The notes under the pieces are model-generated. The model worked only from the letters and a program-made list of their open reading frames with translations, did no database searches and was not told the DNA's origin. This document shows, piece by piece, positions 1 to 8,500 of a DNA stretch of 23,397 nt (positions are counted from its first letter, which is position 1; each line of letters starts with the position of its first letter). A program made the translations under genes and the position numbers. This DNA comes from Lachnospiraceae bacterium (lineage in GTDB: Bacteria > Bacillota > Clostridia > Lachnospirales > Lachnospiraceae): NCBI GenBank assembly GCA_017958465.1, contig JAGDCQ010000043.1:1-23397 (forward strand), read 5' to 3'.

Positions 1-1
1 A

Positions 2-61
2 ACCTACGGCGAGCCCGAGGCAGAGCCGTCACCTTCGCCTTCGCCGACCCCTGCACCCTGA
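2..61 (+). CDS. C-terminal end of an upstream gene (partial), Pro/Ser-rich tail
   Basis: Frame 2 is open from the window edge to a TGA at 59-61 and reads as a 19-residue tail rich in Pro, Ser, Glu and Ala, ending PSPSPSPTPAP. A terminator follows 22 nt later, which supports a true gene end. Low-complexity Pro/Ser tails are common at the C-termini of secreted or surface proteins of Gram-positive bacteria, but the rest of the protein lies outside the window, so its function cannot be assigned. Confidence 0.6.
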   Translation, partial: TYGEPEAEPSPSPSPTPAP

Positions 62-77
62 CAGCTATACAGATAAT

Positions 78-112
78 AAAAAAGCAACTGCCGCTCAGCA
101 GTTGCTTTTTTT
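78..112. terminator. Bidirectional intrinsic terminator
   Basis: The stem GCAACTGC (84-91) pairs perfectly with GCAGTTGC (98-105) across a 6-nt loop. It is flanked by an A-tract on the left (78-83) and a T-tract on the right (106-112), so it can terminate both the rightward gene ending at 61 and the leftward flotillin gene ending at 176. Confidence 0.9.
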
Positions 113-175
113 AATCACTGCCCTGCGGCAGTGCGGATCTTTACAGGCGGATCGGTCCTGATCGCTCAGATCGTA

Positions 176-1675
176 TTACTTCTGATCGTTCAGCCCTGTC
201 ACGTTGATGTTGTGGTTAACCTTAGCATCATAAGTATAACCCTTCATGATCTCTGTAAGGTCAAAACCTGTTGTTTCTTTTACGGACTCAAAAACCTTTG
301 CCATAACAGCCGGTGTGTAGCCGCCTACGCTGCCGACGCCGGTATCTGAGCCGCCGCCGTCGATAACGGTGATCTTGTCGATGGAAGCGATAGGAGCGGC
401 AACTTCTCTTGCGATGTTAGGCAGCTCCTTGATGATCATCTCGGTAACGGCTGCATTGTTGTACTTCGCGTAAGCCTCTGCCTTCTTCTCCATAGCCTCA
501 GCCTCTGCAAGACCTTTGGCCTGGATAGCCTCAGCCTCTGCACGGCCCACAGCTGCGATACCTTCGGCTTCTTTCTGCTTGCGGTACATATCTGCGTCTG
601 CCTGAGCCTTCTTAGCCTCGGCCTCACGCTCTGCCTCGTACTTCTTAGCTTCTGCTTCACGCTGACGCTCGATGAGCGCTGCATCTGCTTCCTGCTGACG
701 ACGATACTTCTCGGCGTCCGCTTTCTTGCGGATCTCTGCGTTCAGGGCCTGCTCAGCAACATCTGCCTGTTTCTGCTTCAGCTCAACCTCGCGCTCCTGG
801 CGGGCGATATCAGCGTTTGTACGTGTAACTTCGATGGTCTTACGCTGCTCTTCCTGCTGGATCTGGTAAGCTGCATCGGCCTCAGCCTGCTTGGTGTCGG
901 CCTTTAACTTAAGTTCGGACTGCTTGATGGAAAGCTCGGTCTGGCGCATTGCGATAGCTGTCTGGGACTCAACCTGCGCGTCGTTTGCCTCTTTGTCGGC
1001 ACGGGCCTGCGCAACCTTGATATCGCGCTCGGACTCCGCACGGGAGATGGCAGCGGACTTCTGGATCCTTACAACGTTGTCAACACCGAGGTTATCGATA
1101 ACGGACTGATCGTCCATAAAGTTCTGGACATTGAAACTTGTGATCACAAGGCCCATAGCCTCAAGGTCGGGATCTGCGTTCTCTTTTACGAGATTTGCGA
1201 ACTTCTGACGGTCGGAAACCATCTCTTCAAGGTGCATCTTGCCGACGATCTCACGAACGTTACCTTCGAGCACTTCGCGCGCAACGGCTGCGATGTACTC
1301 GGGCTTCTTGTTAAGGAAGTTCCTTGCGCCCTTCTTCAAAAGATCAGGGGTGTGGCCGATCTGCACGTTAACTGTCGCGTCCACGTTGATGTTGATGTAG
1401 TCCGCTGTGGGAACTGCGGAACTTGTCTTTACATCGATGGGGATCAGCTGGAGCTTTAAGACGTCCTTCTTTTCAAAGAAAGGGATCTTTACGCCCGCAC
1501 GGCCGATCAGGTATCTGGGCTCTTTGTGGAGACCTGTGATGATGAAAGCCTCATCGGTGGAAGCTTTGACGTAGCCTGTCGCCAGTATGATGACGAGCAG
1601 TGCCACAAGGACGATGGCGCCAATGATGATGATCAGTTGGAGATCGCCGGTTGCAGTTAAAAATGTTGTTTTCAT
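176..1675 (-). CDS. floT: Flotillin-like SPFH/PHB-domain membrane protein (FloT/YuaG type)
   Basis: Encodes 499 aa. The start is the ATG whose complement is 1673-1675, preceded by GGAGGG on the minus strand; a 15-residue upstream extension is rejected because this ribosome site fits better. Residues about 12-35 form one hydrophobic membrane anchor, residues about 36-220 an SPFH/PHB domain, and residues about 220-420 a long Lys/Glu/Ala coiled coil with many AEAEA-like repeats typical of flotillins. A short C-terminal region rich in Gly follows. Length matches B. subtilis FloT (about 509 aa). Flotillins organise functional membrane microdomains and affect membrane fluidity, signalling and secretion. 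The NfeD partner usually found beside FloT is absent here. The gene is divergent from the 6S RNA/addBA unit and has its own terminator. Family assignment is firm; the exact orthologue is less so. Confidence 0.93.
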   Translation of the reverse strand: MKTTFLTATGDLQLIIIIGAIVLVALLVIILATGYVKASTDEAFIITGLHKEPRYLIGRAGVKIPFFEKKDVLKLQLIPIDVKTSSAVPTADYININVDATVNVQIGHTPDLLKKGARNFLNKKPEYIAAVAREVLEGNVREIVGKMHLEEMVSDRQKFANLVKENADPDLEAMGLVITSFNVQNFMDDQSVIDNLGVDNVVRIQKSAAISRAESERDIKVAQARADKEANDAQVESQTAIAMRQTELSIKQSELKLKADTKQAEADAAYQIQQEEQRKTIEVTRTNADIARQEREVELKQKQADVAEQALNAEIRKKADAEKYRRQQEADAALIERQREAEAKKYEAEREAEAKKAQADADMYRKQKEAEGIAAVGRAEAEAIQAKGLAEAEAMEKKAEAYAKYNNAAVTEMIIKELPNIAREVAAPIASIDKITVIDGGGSDTGVGSVGGYTPAVMAKVFESVKETTGFDLTEIMKGYTYDAKVNHNINVTGLNDQK

Positions 1676-1710
1676 AAACCCTCCGCGTTTTGAAAATTTA
1701 TTGTGATGAA

Positions 1711-1739
1711 AGAATAACATAAAAAAACAGGCTTTTAAA
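1711..1739 (-). promoter_or_regulatory. Candidate promoter of the flotillin gene
   Basis: On the minus strand TTTAAA (1739-1734) and TATTCT (1716-1711) are 17 nt apart, about 36 nt ahead of the start codon. The spacer contains AAAAGCCTGTTTTTTT, identical to 16 nt in the xylB promoter spacer. The hexamers themselves are weak matches, so the exact -10 could shift by a few bases. Confidence 0.4.
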
Positions 1740-1775
1740 TAGCTTTTGCGTGAATTGTTAAAAAAAAGTCGCGGG

Positions 1776-1804
1776 TTGCATCTTGGCCGTTAACTTGGTA
1801 TAAT
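1776..1804 (+). promoter_or_regulatory. Sigma-A promoter of the 6S RNA gene
   Basis: TTGCAT (1776-1781) and a perfect TATAAT (1799-1804) are separated by exactly 17 nt. Six bases after the -10 lies A1811, the first base of the 6S RNA closing stem, so promoter and RNA structure independently predict the same transcription start. Confidence 0.9.
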
Positions 1805-1810
1805 ATAATC

Positions 1811-1991
1811 AGTCCTGGGGTGTACGACAACTCCGTTATTTTGAACCTACAACGATAATAAGGGCTTCCGAATTTGTCCGTGGAAGACACGCCCTCTCGA
1901 GGGGACTTCTGAAGCGTACATGAGGTCGCCCACCTGGCTTTAATTTTGCTGGGCGTCAAAGTACGGGGAACGGCACTTTGGGATTTTTTTT
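1811..1991 (+). ncRNA. ssrS: 6S RNA (RNA polymerase-binding regulatory RNA)
   Basis: A transcript of about 180 nt is expected from the promoter above. Its 5' end AGTCCTGGGGTGT (1811-1823) pairs without a gap, using several G-U pairs, with GGCACTTTGGGATTT near the 3' end (1974-1986), giving the closing stem of 6S RNA. The 5' side carries TTATTTTGAACCTACAA, which I recognise from Firmicute 6S RNAs, in the expected single-stranded bubble. An apical arm follows, starting GGGC (about 1861) and closing with GCCC (about 1937), with a GAAG/CTTC stem and a CCCT-AGGG tip inside. Eight T residues (1984-1991) end the gene. 6S RNA mimics an open promoter and sequesters sigma-A RNA polymerase in stationary phase. 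Assignment is from structure and motif recall, without a covariance search. Confidence 0.88.
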
Positions 1992-2006
1992 GTTTCGGAG
2001 GGGGCT

Positions 2007-5000
2007 ATGTTTCAATTTGTGATCGGGTCTTCGGGCGCGGGGAAAACGCGCTTCGTCTACGACAGTATAATAGATGCTTCCATAGAGCATCCGGAAAAAC
2101 AATTCTTTGTTCTCGTGCCTGAACAGGCAAGCCTTGAAGCTCAGAAAAACCTGGTAAGACTGCACCCTAAGAAGGGCATCATGAATATCGATGCTCTTAG
2201 TTTTATGCGCCTTTCCCACAGGATCTTTGCGGAAACCGGCAGGGACCCAAAGGTTGCCTTAGACGACGCCGGCAAGACCCTTGTCGTAAAGCGTGTGCTA
2301 AAGGAACATGCGGGGGAGCTTGTGTATTTTGCGGCAAATGCGGGCCGCAGGGGCTTTTGTATCGAGATGAAATCCGTGATCTCGGAGCTTATGCAGTACG
2401 GTATAGACAGTGAGCGGCTTTCGGCTATGCAGGAACTTCTGGCTACCGCTCCGAAGAGCAGACAGCTCCTTCAGAAAAAGCTCCACGACGTTGCTGTATG
2501 CTACGAAGGCTTCAAAAAATACATTTCGGACCGCTTTATAGCTCCTGAGGAAGTCTACGACCTCCTTGCGGACGCGGTTTACGAGTCCAAGATCCTTAAG
2601 GGAGCGACCATCGCCCTCGACGGCTACACAGGCTTCACTCCTTCCCAGTACAGGCTGCTTTCGGCCCTTCTCTCCACCTGTGAAAAAGTATATATCACTA
2701 TAACCATGGACCCTCTGGAAGCAGGGAAAAAGCCGGACAAACACGACCTCTTTTACCTGAGCTTTAAGACCATGGAAAACTTAAGGCGTATAGCCGCCGA
2801 CGCAGGCTGCGAAGAGGAGCCTGCCGTGTTCTTGCCAAAAGACAAAGTTAACCCAAGGTTTCAGGGTTCCCCTGCCATGGCAGGCTTTGAAAAGAGGCTT
2901 TTCATCAACTCTAGGATGAGTGGGGCAAGGGCAAAAGAGGACGCTGTTCCTGCCGCCTGCCCTGTTGTCATAAAGTCCGCAAGAAACCCTGTTGCGGAAG
3001 TAAAGGCGCTCTGCTGTGAGATAAATGCTTCCCTTCACGAAGGGCTCCGATACCGGGATATGGCTGTTATAACGGGAGCTATGGACCAGTACGCGCCTGT
3101 CCTTTCAAGGGAGTTTGAAAAGGCCGGGATCCCGGCTTTCCTGGATTTCAGGCGCGGGATCATGTCAAACCCCGTTGTGGAGCTGCTTCGCGCCGTTACT
3201 GATGTTGCCCTGTACGGAGCAGACTACGGGACCATGACAAGGCTGCTTTCCTGCAGGCTTTTCAAGATAGACGACTTTGCAAAAGATGCTCTCGACAATT
3301 ACATTTTTGCAACCGGCATCCGTGGGAGCGGCGCCTGGGGAAAAGAGTGGACTAAAACCTGGAAACGCCCCCATACACCGGACCTTAAGACGGTCAATGC
3401 CGCGAGGGAAAACGTTTTTACCCGCGTCTTCACCTACACAGGCATCCTTGAAGGTAAAACAACGGTTTCCGCTAAAATAGAGGCTCTGCGTGCCTTCCTT
3501 GTATCGGAGGAAGTGGAACAGAGGCTTGATGAGCTCTGCGGGGACCTTGAAAGCTTTGCCGGAGAGTACAGCGCCATTTGCGCGAAGGATCCGCTCCTTA
3601 TCTCGGAATACGCACAGATCCTCGGGCGCGTAGAGGAGATATTTGCCCGTATGCAGGGCCTTATAGGAGACGAGATCATCCCCCTTAAGGATTTTGCCGA
3701 GCTTTTAGACCTCGGATTTGAGGAGACAAAGGTGGGCCTTCTTCCCCAGAGCATGGACTGCATGCTTGTGGGCGATGTGGAGAGGAGCCGCTTTGGCGAT
3801 ATAAAGAAGCTGTTCTTTATAGGTGTGAACGAAGGTGTTATTCCTGCTGCGGCCTCGGGTTCCGGAATAATCTCGGATTCCGACCGTGCCTTCTTTGCGG
3901 AAAACGGCTTCGAGCTTTCTCCAACCCTTCGCGAGAAGGCTTATACGGAGGAGTTTTACCTGTATCAGAACCTTACAAAACCCTCAGAGTCGCTTTGCGT
4001 GAGCTTTTCCGAGAACGATCCGAAAGACGGTAAGCTTATGCCTTCCTACCTTGTGGGGCTCTTAAAGCGGATGTATGAGGGTCTTGAGGTGCGCCACACG
4101 GCAGGTGAGACTGCGCCCGAATACAGGCTTCTTGCAGACAACGGCAGGACAAGGCTTACTGAGATCCTGCGGGATTACCGTGCGGACGCCCTTGAAAACG
4201 GCGCATGGTCGGATACCCTTAAGCGTGAAGCAGCCCTTCTCTCGGGAGCTGTACACGTATCGGAAAGTGAGCGGGAAAGCCTGCTTTCCTCCGTTTTCTA
4301 CAAGTCCAGGGAACAGCAGATAGAGGCAGATACCGCAAAGCGCCTGTACGGCGACTTTTTCTCGAGTATTTCACGTCTGGAGGAGTTTGCGGGCTGCAAT
4401 CTGAGGCACTTTTTGGATTACGGCCTCGGCCTTTCTGACAGGAAGGAATACAAGATCCATTCCTTCGACATCGGCAACCTTTGCCACAACATTGTGGAAC
4501 TCTGCGGGAAGCAGGTGATCGAAGAAAAACGGGATTTCAGGACTCTCACTCCGGAGGATTGCAGGGAGCTTGTGGACTCTGCCGCAAAGAAGGTGCTTTC
4601 TGAATACGAAAACGGCATGATGACCGATTCCTCCCGCAATGTGCACATCTTCGACCTGGTAAGGAGCGCCTGCCTTCGCACCATGCTGACAACCGTCCAC
4701 CAGCTTGAGGGCGGGAGCTTTGTGCCTGCCTGGCTTGAGGAGTCCTTCAGCATAGAAAAGGGGGACCTTAAGCTTACAGGGCGTTTCGACCGCATAGATG
4801 TTTGCGAGGACGGCGGGAAGCTCTATATAAAAGTCGTGGATTACAAGTCCTCCGAGCACAAAGTGGACGACGGCATGCTTGAGGCCGGGCTCCAGCTCCA
4901 GCTTGGCATTTATGCCGCAGCAGCCGAGGCGCTTGTAAAGGCCGGATATCCCGACAAAGAGTTTGTGCCGGGCGCTATTTTCTACTACCATATCAACGAC

Positions 5001-5438
5001 CCAATCGTGGACGACACAGAAGACCCTGAAGCCGCAATAAACAAGGAACTGAGGCCAAGCGGCAGGGTAAACGGAGAGCCGGAGGTGGTCATCAGGCTTG
5101 ATAATGAATTTACGCCGGAAGAGGGCACAAATACTGAGCTTAAGCCCGGTGTCACAACGGACAGGATCCCGGTCGCTACCACAAAAGAAGGAAAATACAG
5201 TTCGTATTCTGCGGTCTGGACCCGTGAGCGTTTCGAGGAGATAACAGCCCTGCTTACGGAAAAGGCCCAGCAGTACGTAAAAGACATAAAGAGCGGCGCA
5301 GCTTCCGCAAACCCCGCCCGTTACAAGGCTACGCGGGCCTGCACCTTCTGCGACTTTAAGGATATGTGCGCTTTTGGACCCCTTTCGGGAAAACGCGAGA
5401 GGATAATAGCAAAAGGTCCGCAGGACGACGATGAATAA
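2007..5438 (+). CDS. addB: AddB, helicase-nuclease subunit B with Fe-S cluster
   Basis: Encodes 1143 aa (B. subtilis AddB is about 1166). With AddA it forms the AddAB complex, which resects double-strand breaks for RecA loading. A Walker A motif GSSGAGKT lies at residues 8-15. The C-terminal nuclease domain shows GRFDRID (D928) and VDYKSS (D945, K947), the metal-dependent RecB-type nuclease motif. The four cysteines of the AddB 4Fe-4S staple are present: C797, then C1112-x2-C1115-x5-C1121. The start ATG at 2007 has the ribosome site CGGAGGGGG directly before it. The only promoter seen upstream is that of the 6S RNA, whose U-tract ends 15 nt before this start, so expression probably depends on read-through or on an unrecognised internal promoter. 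addA follows 78 nt later. Confidence 0.97.
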   Translation: MFQFVIGSSGAGKTRFVYDSIIDASIEHPEKQFFVLVPEQASLEAQKNLVRLHPKKGIMNIDALSFMRLSHRIFAETGRDPKVALDDAGKTLVVKRVLKEHAGELVYFAANAGRRGFCIEMKSVISELMQYGIDSERLSAMQELLATAPKSRQLLQKKLHDVAVCYEGFKKYISDRFIAPEEVYDLLADAVYESKILKGATIALDGYTGFTPSQYRLLSALLSTCEKVYITITMDPLEAGKKPDKHDLFYLSFKTMENLRRIAADAGCEEEPAVFLPKDKVNPRFQGSPAMAGFEKRLFINSRMSGARAKEDAVPAACPVVIKSARNPVAEVKALCCEINASLHEGLRYRDMAVITGAMDQYAPVLSREFEKAGIPAFLDFRRGIMSNPVVELLRAVTDVALYGADYGTMTRLLSCRLFKIDDFAKDALDNYIFATGIRGSGAWGKEWTKTWKRPHTPDLKTVNAARENVFTRVFTYTGILEGKTTVSAKIEALRAFLVSEEVEQRLDELCGDLESFAGEYSAICAKDPLLISEYAQILGRVEEIFARMQGLIGDEIIPLKDFAELLDLGFEETKVGLLPQSMDCMLVGDVERSRFGDIKKLFFIGVNEGVIPAAASGSGIISDSDRAFFAENGFELSPTLREKAYTEEFYLYQNLTKPSESLCVSFSENDPKDGKLMPSYLVGLLKRMYEGLEVRHTAGETAPEYRLLADNGRTRLTEILRDYRADALENGAWSDTLKREAALLSGAVHVSESERESLLSSVFYKSREQQIEADTAKRLYGDFFSSISRLEEFAGCNLRHFLDYGLGLSDRKEYKIHSFDIGNLCHNIVELCGKQVIEEKRDFRTLTPEDCRELVDSAAKKVLSEYENGMMTDSSRNVHIFDLVRSACLRTMLTTVHQLEGGSFVPAWLEESFSIEKGDLKLTGRFDRIDVCEDGGKLYIKVVDYKSSEHKVDDGMLEAGLQLQLGIYAAAAEALVKAGYPDKEFVPGAIFYYHINDPIVDDTEDPEAAINKELRPSGRVNGEPEVVIRLDNEFTPEEGTNTELKPGVTTDRIPVATTKEGKYSSYSAVWTRERFEEITALLTEKAQQYVKDIKSGAASANPARYKATRACTFCDFKDMCAFGPLSGKRERIIAKGPQDDDE

Positions 5439-5442
5439 AAAC

Positions 5443-5510
5443 AGGCAAAGACTAATGCCGGCAAAGAAGAATTAACACAGGCAAAGATGAATTAACACAG
5501 GCAAAGAAGA
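5443..5510 (+). repeat. 20-bp imperfect tandem repeats between addB and addA
   Basis: GGCAAAGAWGAATTAACACA occurs at 5460-5479 and 5480-5499 with one mismatch, followed by a partial third copy (5500-5510) that leads into the addA ribosome site. A diverged GGCAAAGA copy lies at 5444. The repeats fill nearly the whole intergenic gap. Confidence 0.85.
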
Positions 5511-5516
5511 GGGATT

Positions 5517-8500
5517 ATGGCTACTTCCTGGACAGATGAACAATTAAAAGTAATAAACCACAAAGACGGCAACCTGCTTGTAGCCGCAGCCGCAGGCTCG
5601 GGAAAGACTGCCGTCCTTTCGGAGCGCGTTTTGAAACTCCTTCTGGACGAAAAAGCGGGATTCGACGTGGACAGGCTGCTGATCGTTACCTTTACGCGCG
5701 CAGCCGCGGCAGAGATGCGTGACAGGATCGGGAAAAAGATCTCGGACTACGTAAAGGACAACCCTTTTGACACTCACATGCGAAGGCAGGCAACCCTCAT
5801 AAACAACGCCACCATCGCTACAATAGACAGCTTCTGCAACCAGATCGTTCATGAATACTTCCATGTTATCGATCTTGATCCGTCCTTCAGGATAGCGGAC
5901 GAGGCAGAAACCGCCCGGATGCAGACAGATACGCTCAAAGCGATAATTGAGGAGCATTACGCCGCAAAGGATGAAGCGTTTATCGCCCTTTCCAATTGCT
6001 ATGCATCGGGGAACAAGCAGGACAGCAGGCTCGAAGAGCTGGTGCTTACCCTTTACAACGCCGCAGAAAGCAACCCCTACCCTATGTACTGGCTGCGGGA
6101 GTGCTTGAAGAGCGGCTGCTTTGAAAGCGTAGAGGAGCTTGACGCCTCCGGCTTTGCAAAAGATATCCTTCAAAAATCCAAAGCCCATATAAAGGGCTTT
6201 ATAGAGCTTATTCAGGCGGCTGTGGAGACTGCGCTCCTGCCGGAAGGGCCCGAACAGTACCTTGAAGCCTTAAACAGCGACCTTGAGTATTACAGGAGCC
6301 TTCTTAAGGCCGAAACCTACAGCGCCCTGCATGAAAAGATGAAGGCTGTGAACTTTGCAAAGCTCTCCGGTAAGCGAGATGGCTCACCGGAGCTTAAGGC
6401 GAAAGCAAAAGCTGACAGAGACAAGGCAAAGAAAGAGTTTGAAAAGCTCTCATCCACATTTTTCCCGGTGTCTCTTGAGGATCTCATCGCTTCCGACCGA
6501 TCGGTCTTTGGGCACCTTTTGACCCTCACGGACCTTACGGAGGAGTTCTCTGAAAGGCTCATGAAGCTTAAAAAGGAGCTTGGGATATACACTTTCAGCG
6601 ATATAGAGCATATGGCCCTTTATATCCTTGTTTCCGACGATCCGGAGCATTTGACCCTTACCCCTGCGGCAGAAAGCCTGAGGGAAAGGTACGACTATAT
6701 CATAGTGGATGAGTACCAGGACAGCAACCTTCTGCAGGAGTGCATCCTGAACGCCATCTCCAAAAAGAACCTGATCACTGCGGATCACCCAGAAGGAGAG
6801 CCCAACATCTTTATGGTGGGTGATGTGAAGCAGAGTATATATCGTTTCAGACAGGCAAAACCCGAGCTTTTCATGGAAAAGTACGATACTTACCCGGATG
6901 ATGGCCTTTACAGGAAGATAATCCTCAGGAAAAACTTCAGGAGCAGACAGCAGGTCCTTGACGGTTCCAATATCATCTTCGAGTGGTGCATGCATAAATC
7001 CTTCGGCGGGATAGAGTATGACAAGGAGGCTGCACTGTATGTCGGGAACTCTGAGTATACAGATGTAGAAAACGAAAAGTTTAATCCTGAATTAATTTTG
7101 GTTAAAAAGGACATGCAGGACTCGGCCGAGAACGACAATTATTACCAGGAGGCTTATTCTACAGCTGAGTACATAAAAAAGATCACTTCTCCGGATTCAG
7201 ACTTTCGTGTAATGCACGACAAGGTTTACGAAAAAGTGCGCTATTCTGACATTGCTATTCTATTACGGTCTACAACCGAATGGGCAGAGAAATTTACAAC
7301 TGTCTTGTCGGATGAAGGCATCCCTGTTACAGCAAATGTAAAAAAAGGCTTCTTTGAAACGGGAGAAATTAAAACAGCAATTAACTTTTTGAGGTGTCTT
7401 GTAAATCCAAGGCAGGATATCCCTTTTGCGCAGGTACTTCTTTCTCCCCTCGTGAAGGCATCAAATGAGGAGCTTGGAAGACTGGTCTCAAAGAACGGTT
7501 TTCTTTATGACGACATCCTCGCAGCTCTTTCCGAAGGGAAGCCTGTGCCGGAACCCATTGTGGATTTCTTAAAGAAATATAACTTCTTAAAGCTCCGTTC
7601 CGGGATCCTTCCCGTTACCCGGCTCTTAGATGAAGTTTACGATGTAACGGGTCTTTACAGGCTTGTCCTGGGAATGCCTGCCGGCGGAAGGCGCGCAGCC
7701 AACCTGGACTTTTTCAGGGAGCAGGCTGTGGATTTCGAAAAGACGGGAAGCGCCGGGCTCTCGGAGTTCCTGGCCTACCTTGACAACTGTGACGAGCAGA
7801 ATGTGGATTTCGGAGAAGCAAGTGCTGAAAACACTTCCGACGCAGTTCAGATCATGACCATCCACCACAGCAAGGGTCTCGAGTACCCGGTGGTGATCAT
7901 CCCGCAGATCTTCAAGGGCAGGAACGATTCCGACAGAAAGGCGACTCTTGTTGTCCACCCGAAGTTTGGCCCCTCTTTAGACCACGTGGACTATGAGCGG
8001 CGCACAAAGACAAAGACCCTGCGGAAAAGCTATTTCTCAGAGTGCTTAAAGGCTGAATCCGTAGCAGAGGAGCTGAGAGTCCTTTACGTCGCAGTAACAA
8101 GAGCACGCGAAAAGCTTGTCCTTATAGGCGCCTGCGACGATATTGAGAAAAAGATCCCGGAGCCTCTTGAAGTCCCGGAAATGAGCTATGTGGACCTTAT
8201 GTCTTCCCAGTGCTTTTTTGATTTCATTAAGGGGGCGCTTTTCAGGGATGAGGACCTTACAGGCCGGTTAAAGGACTTTGCAAAGGAGCTGAACGAGGCT
8301 TACAAGGAGCCTGCCGAGGGGGATTTCCACACTTTTGACCCTCTTAAGGTCAGGAAACGCCTGGTTTCTTCCACTACAGGAAACACAGTGGACTGGGATA
8401 TTTCAATTGTTCCGGGCCACGGAAAGCTTATAAACGTTGCCGTTCGCGGCGAAAAGACCGAGGAAGCAAAGAAATTCGCAGCAGACGTACTTGAGGGCAG

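Noticed and set aside
1735..2219. Minus-strand small open frames over the 6S RNA region
   Set aside because: They overlap a region explained by a promoter, a structured RNA and the addB start, and lack ribosome sites.
4371..4991. 206-residue minus-strand open frame inside addB
   Set aside because: It lies opposite the conserved AddB nuclease domain and has no start signal or recognisable motif.
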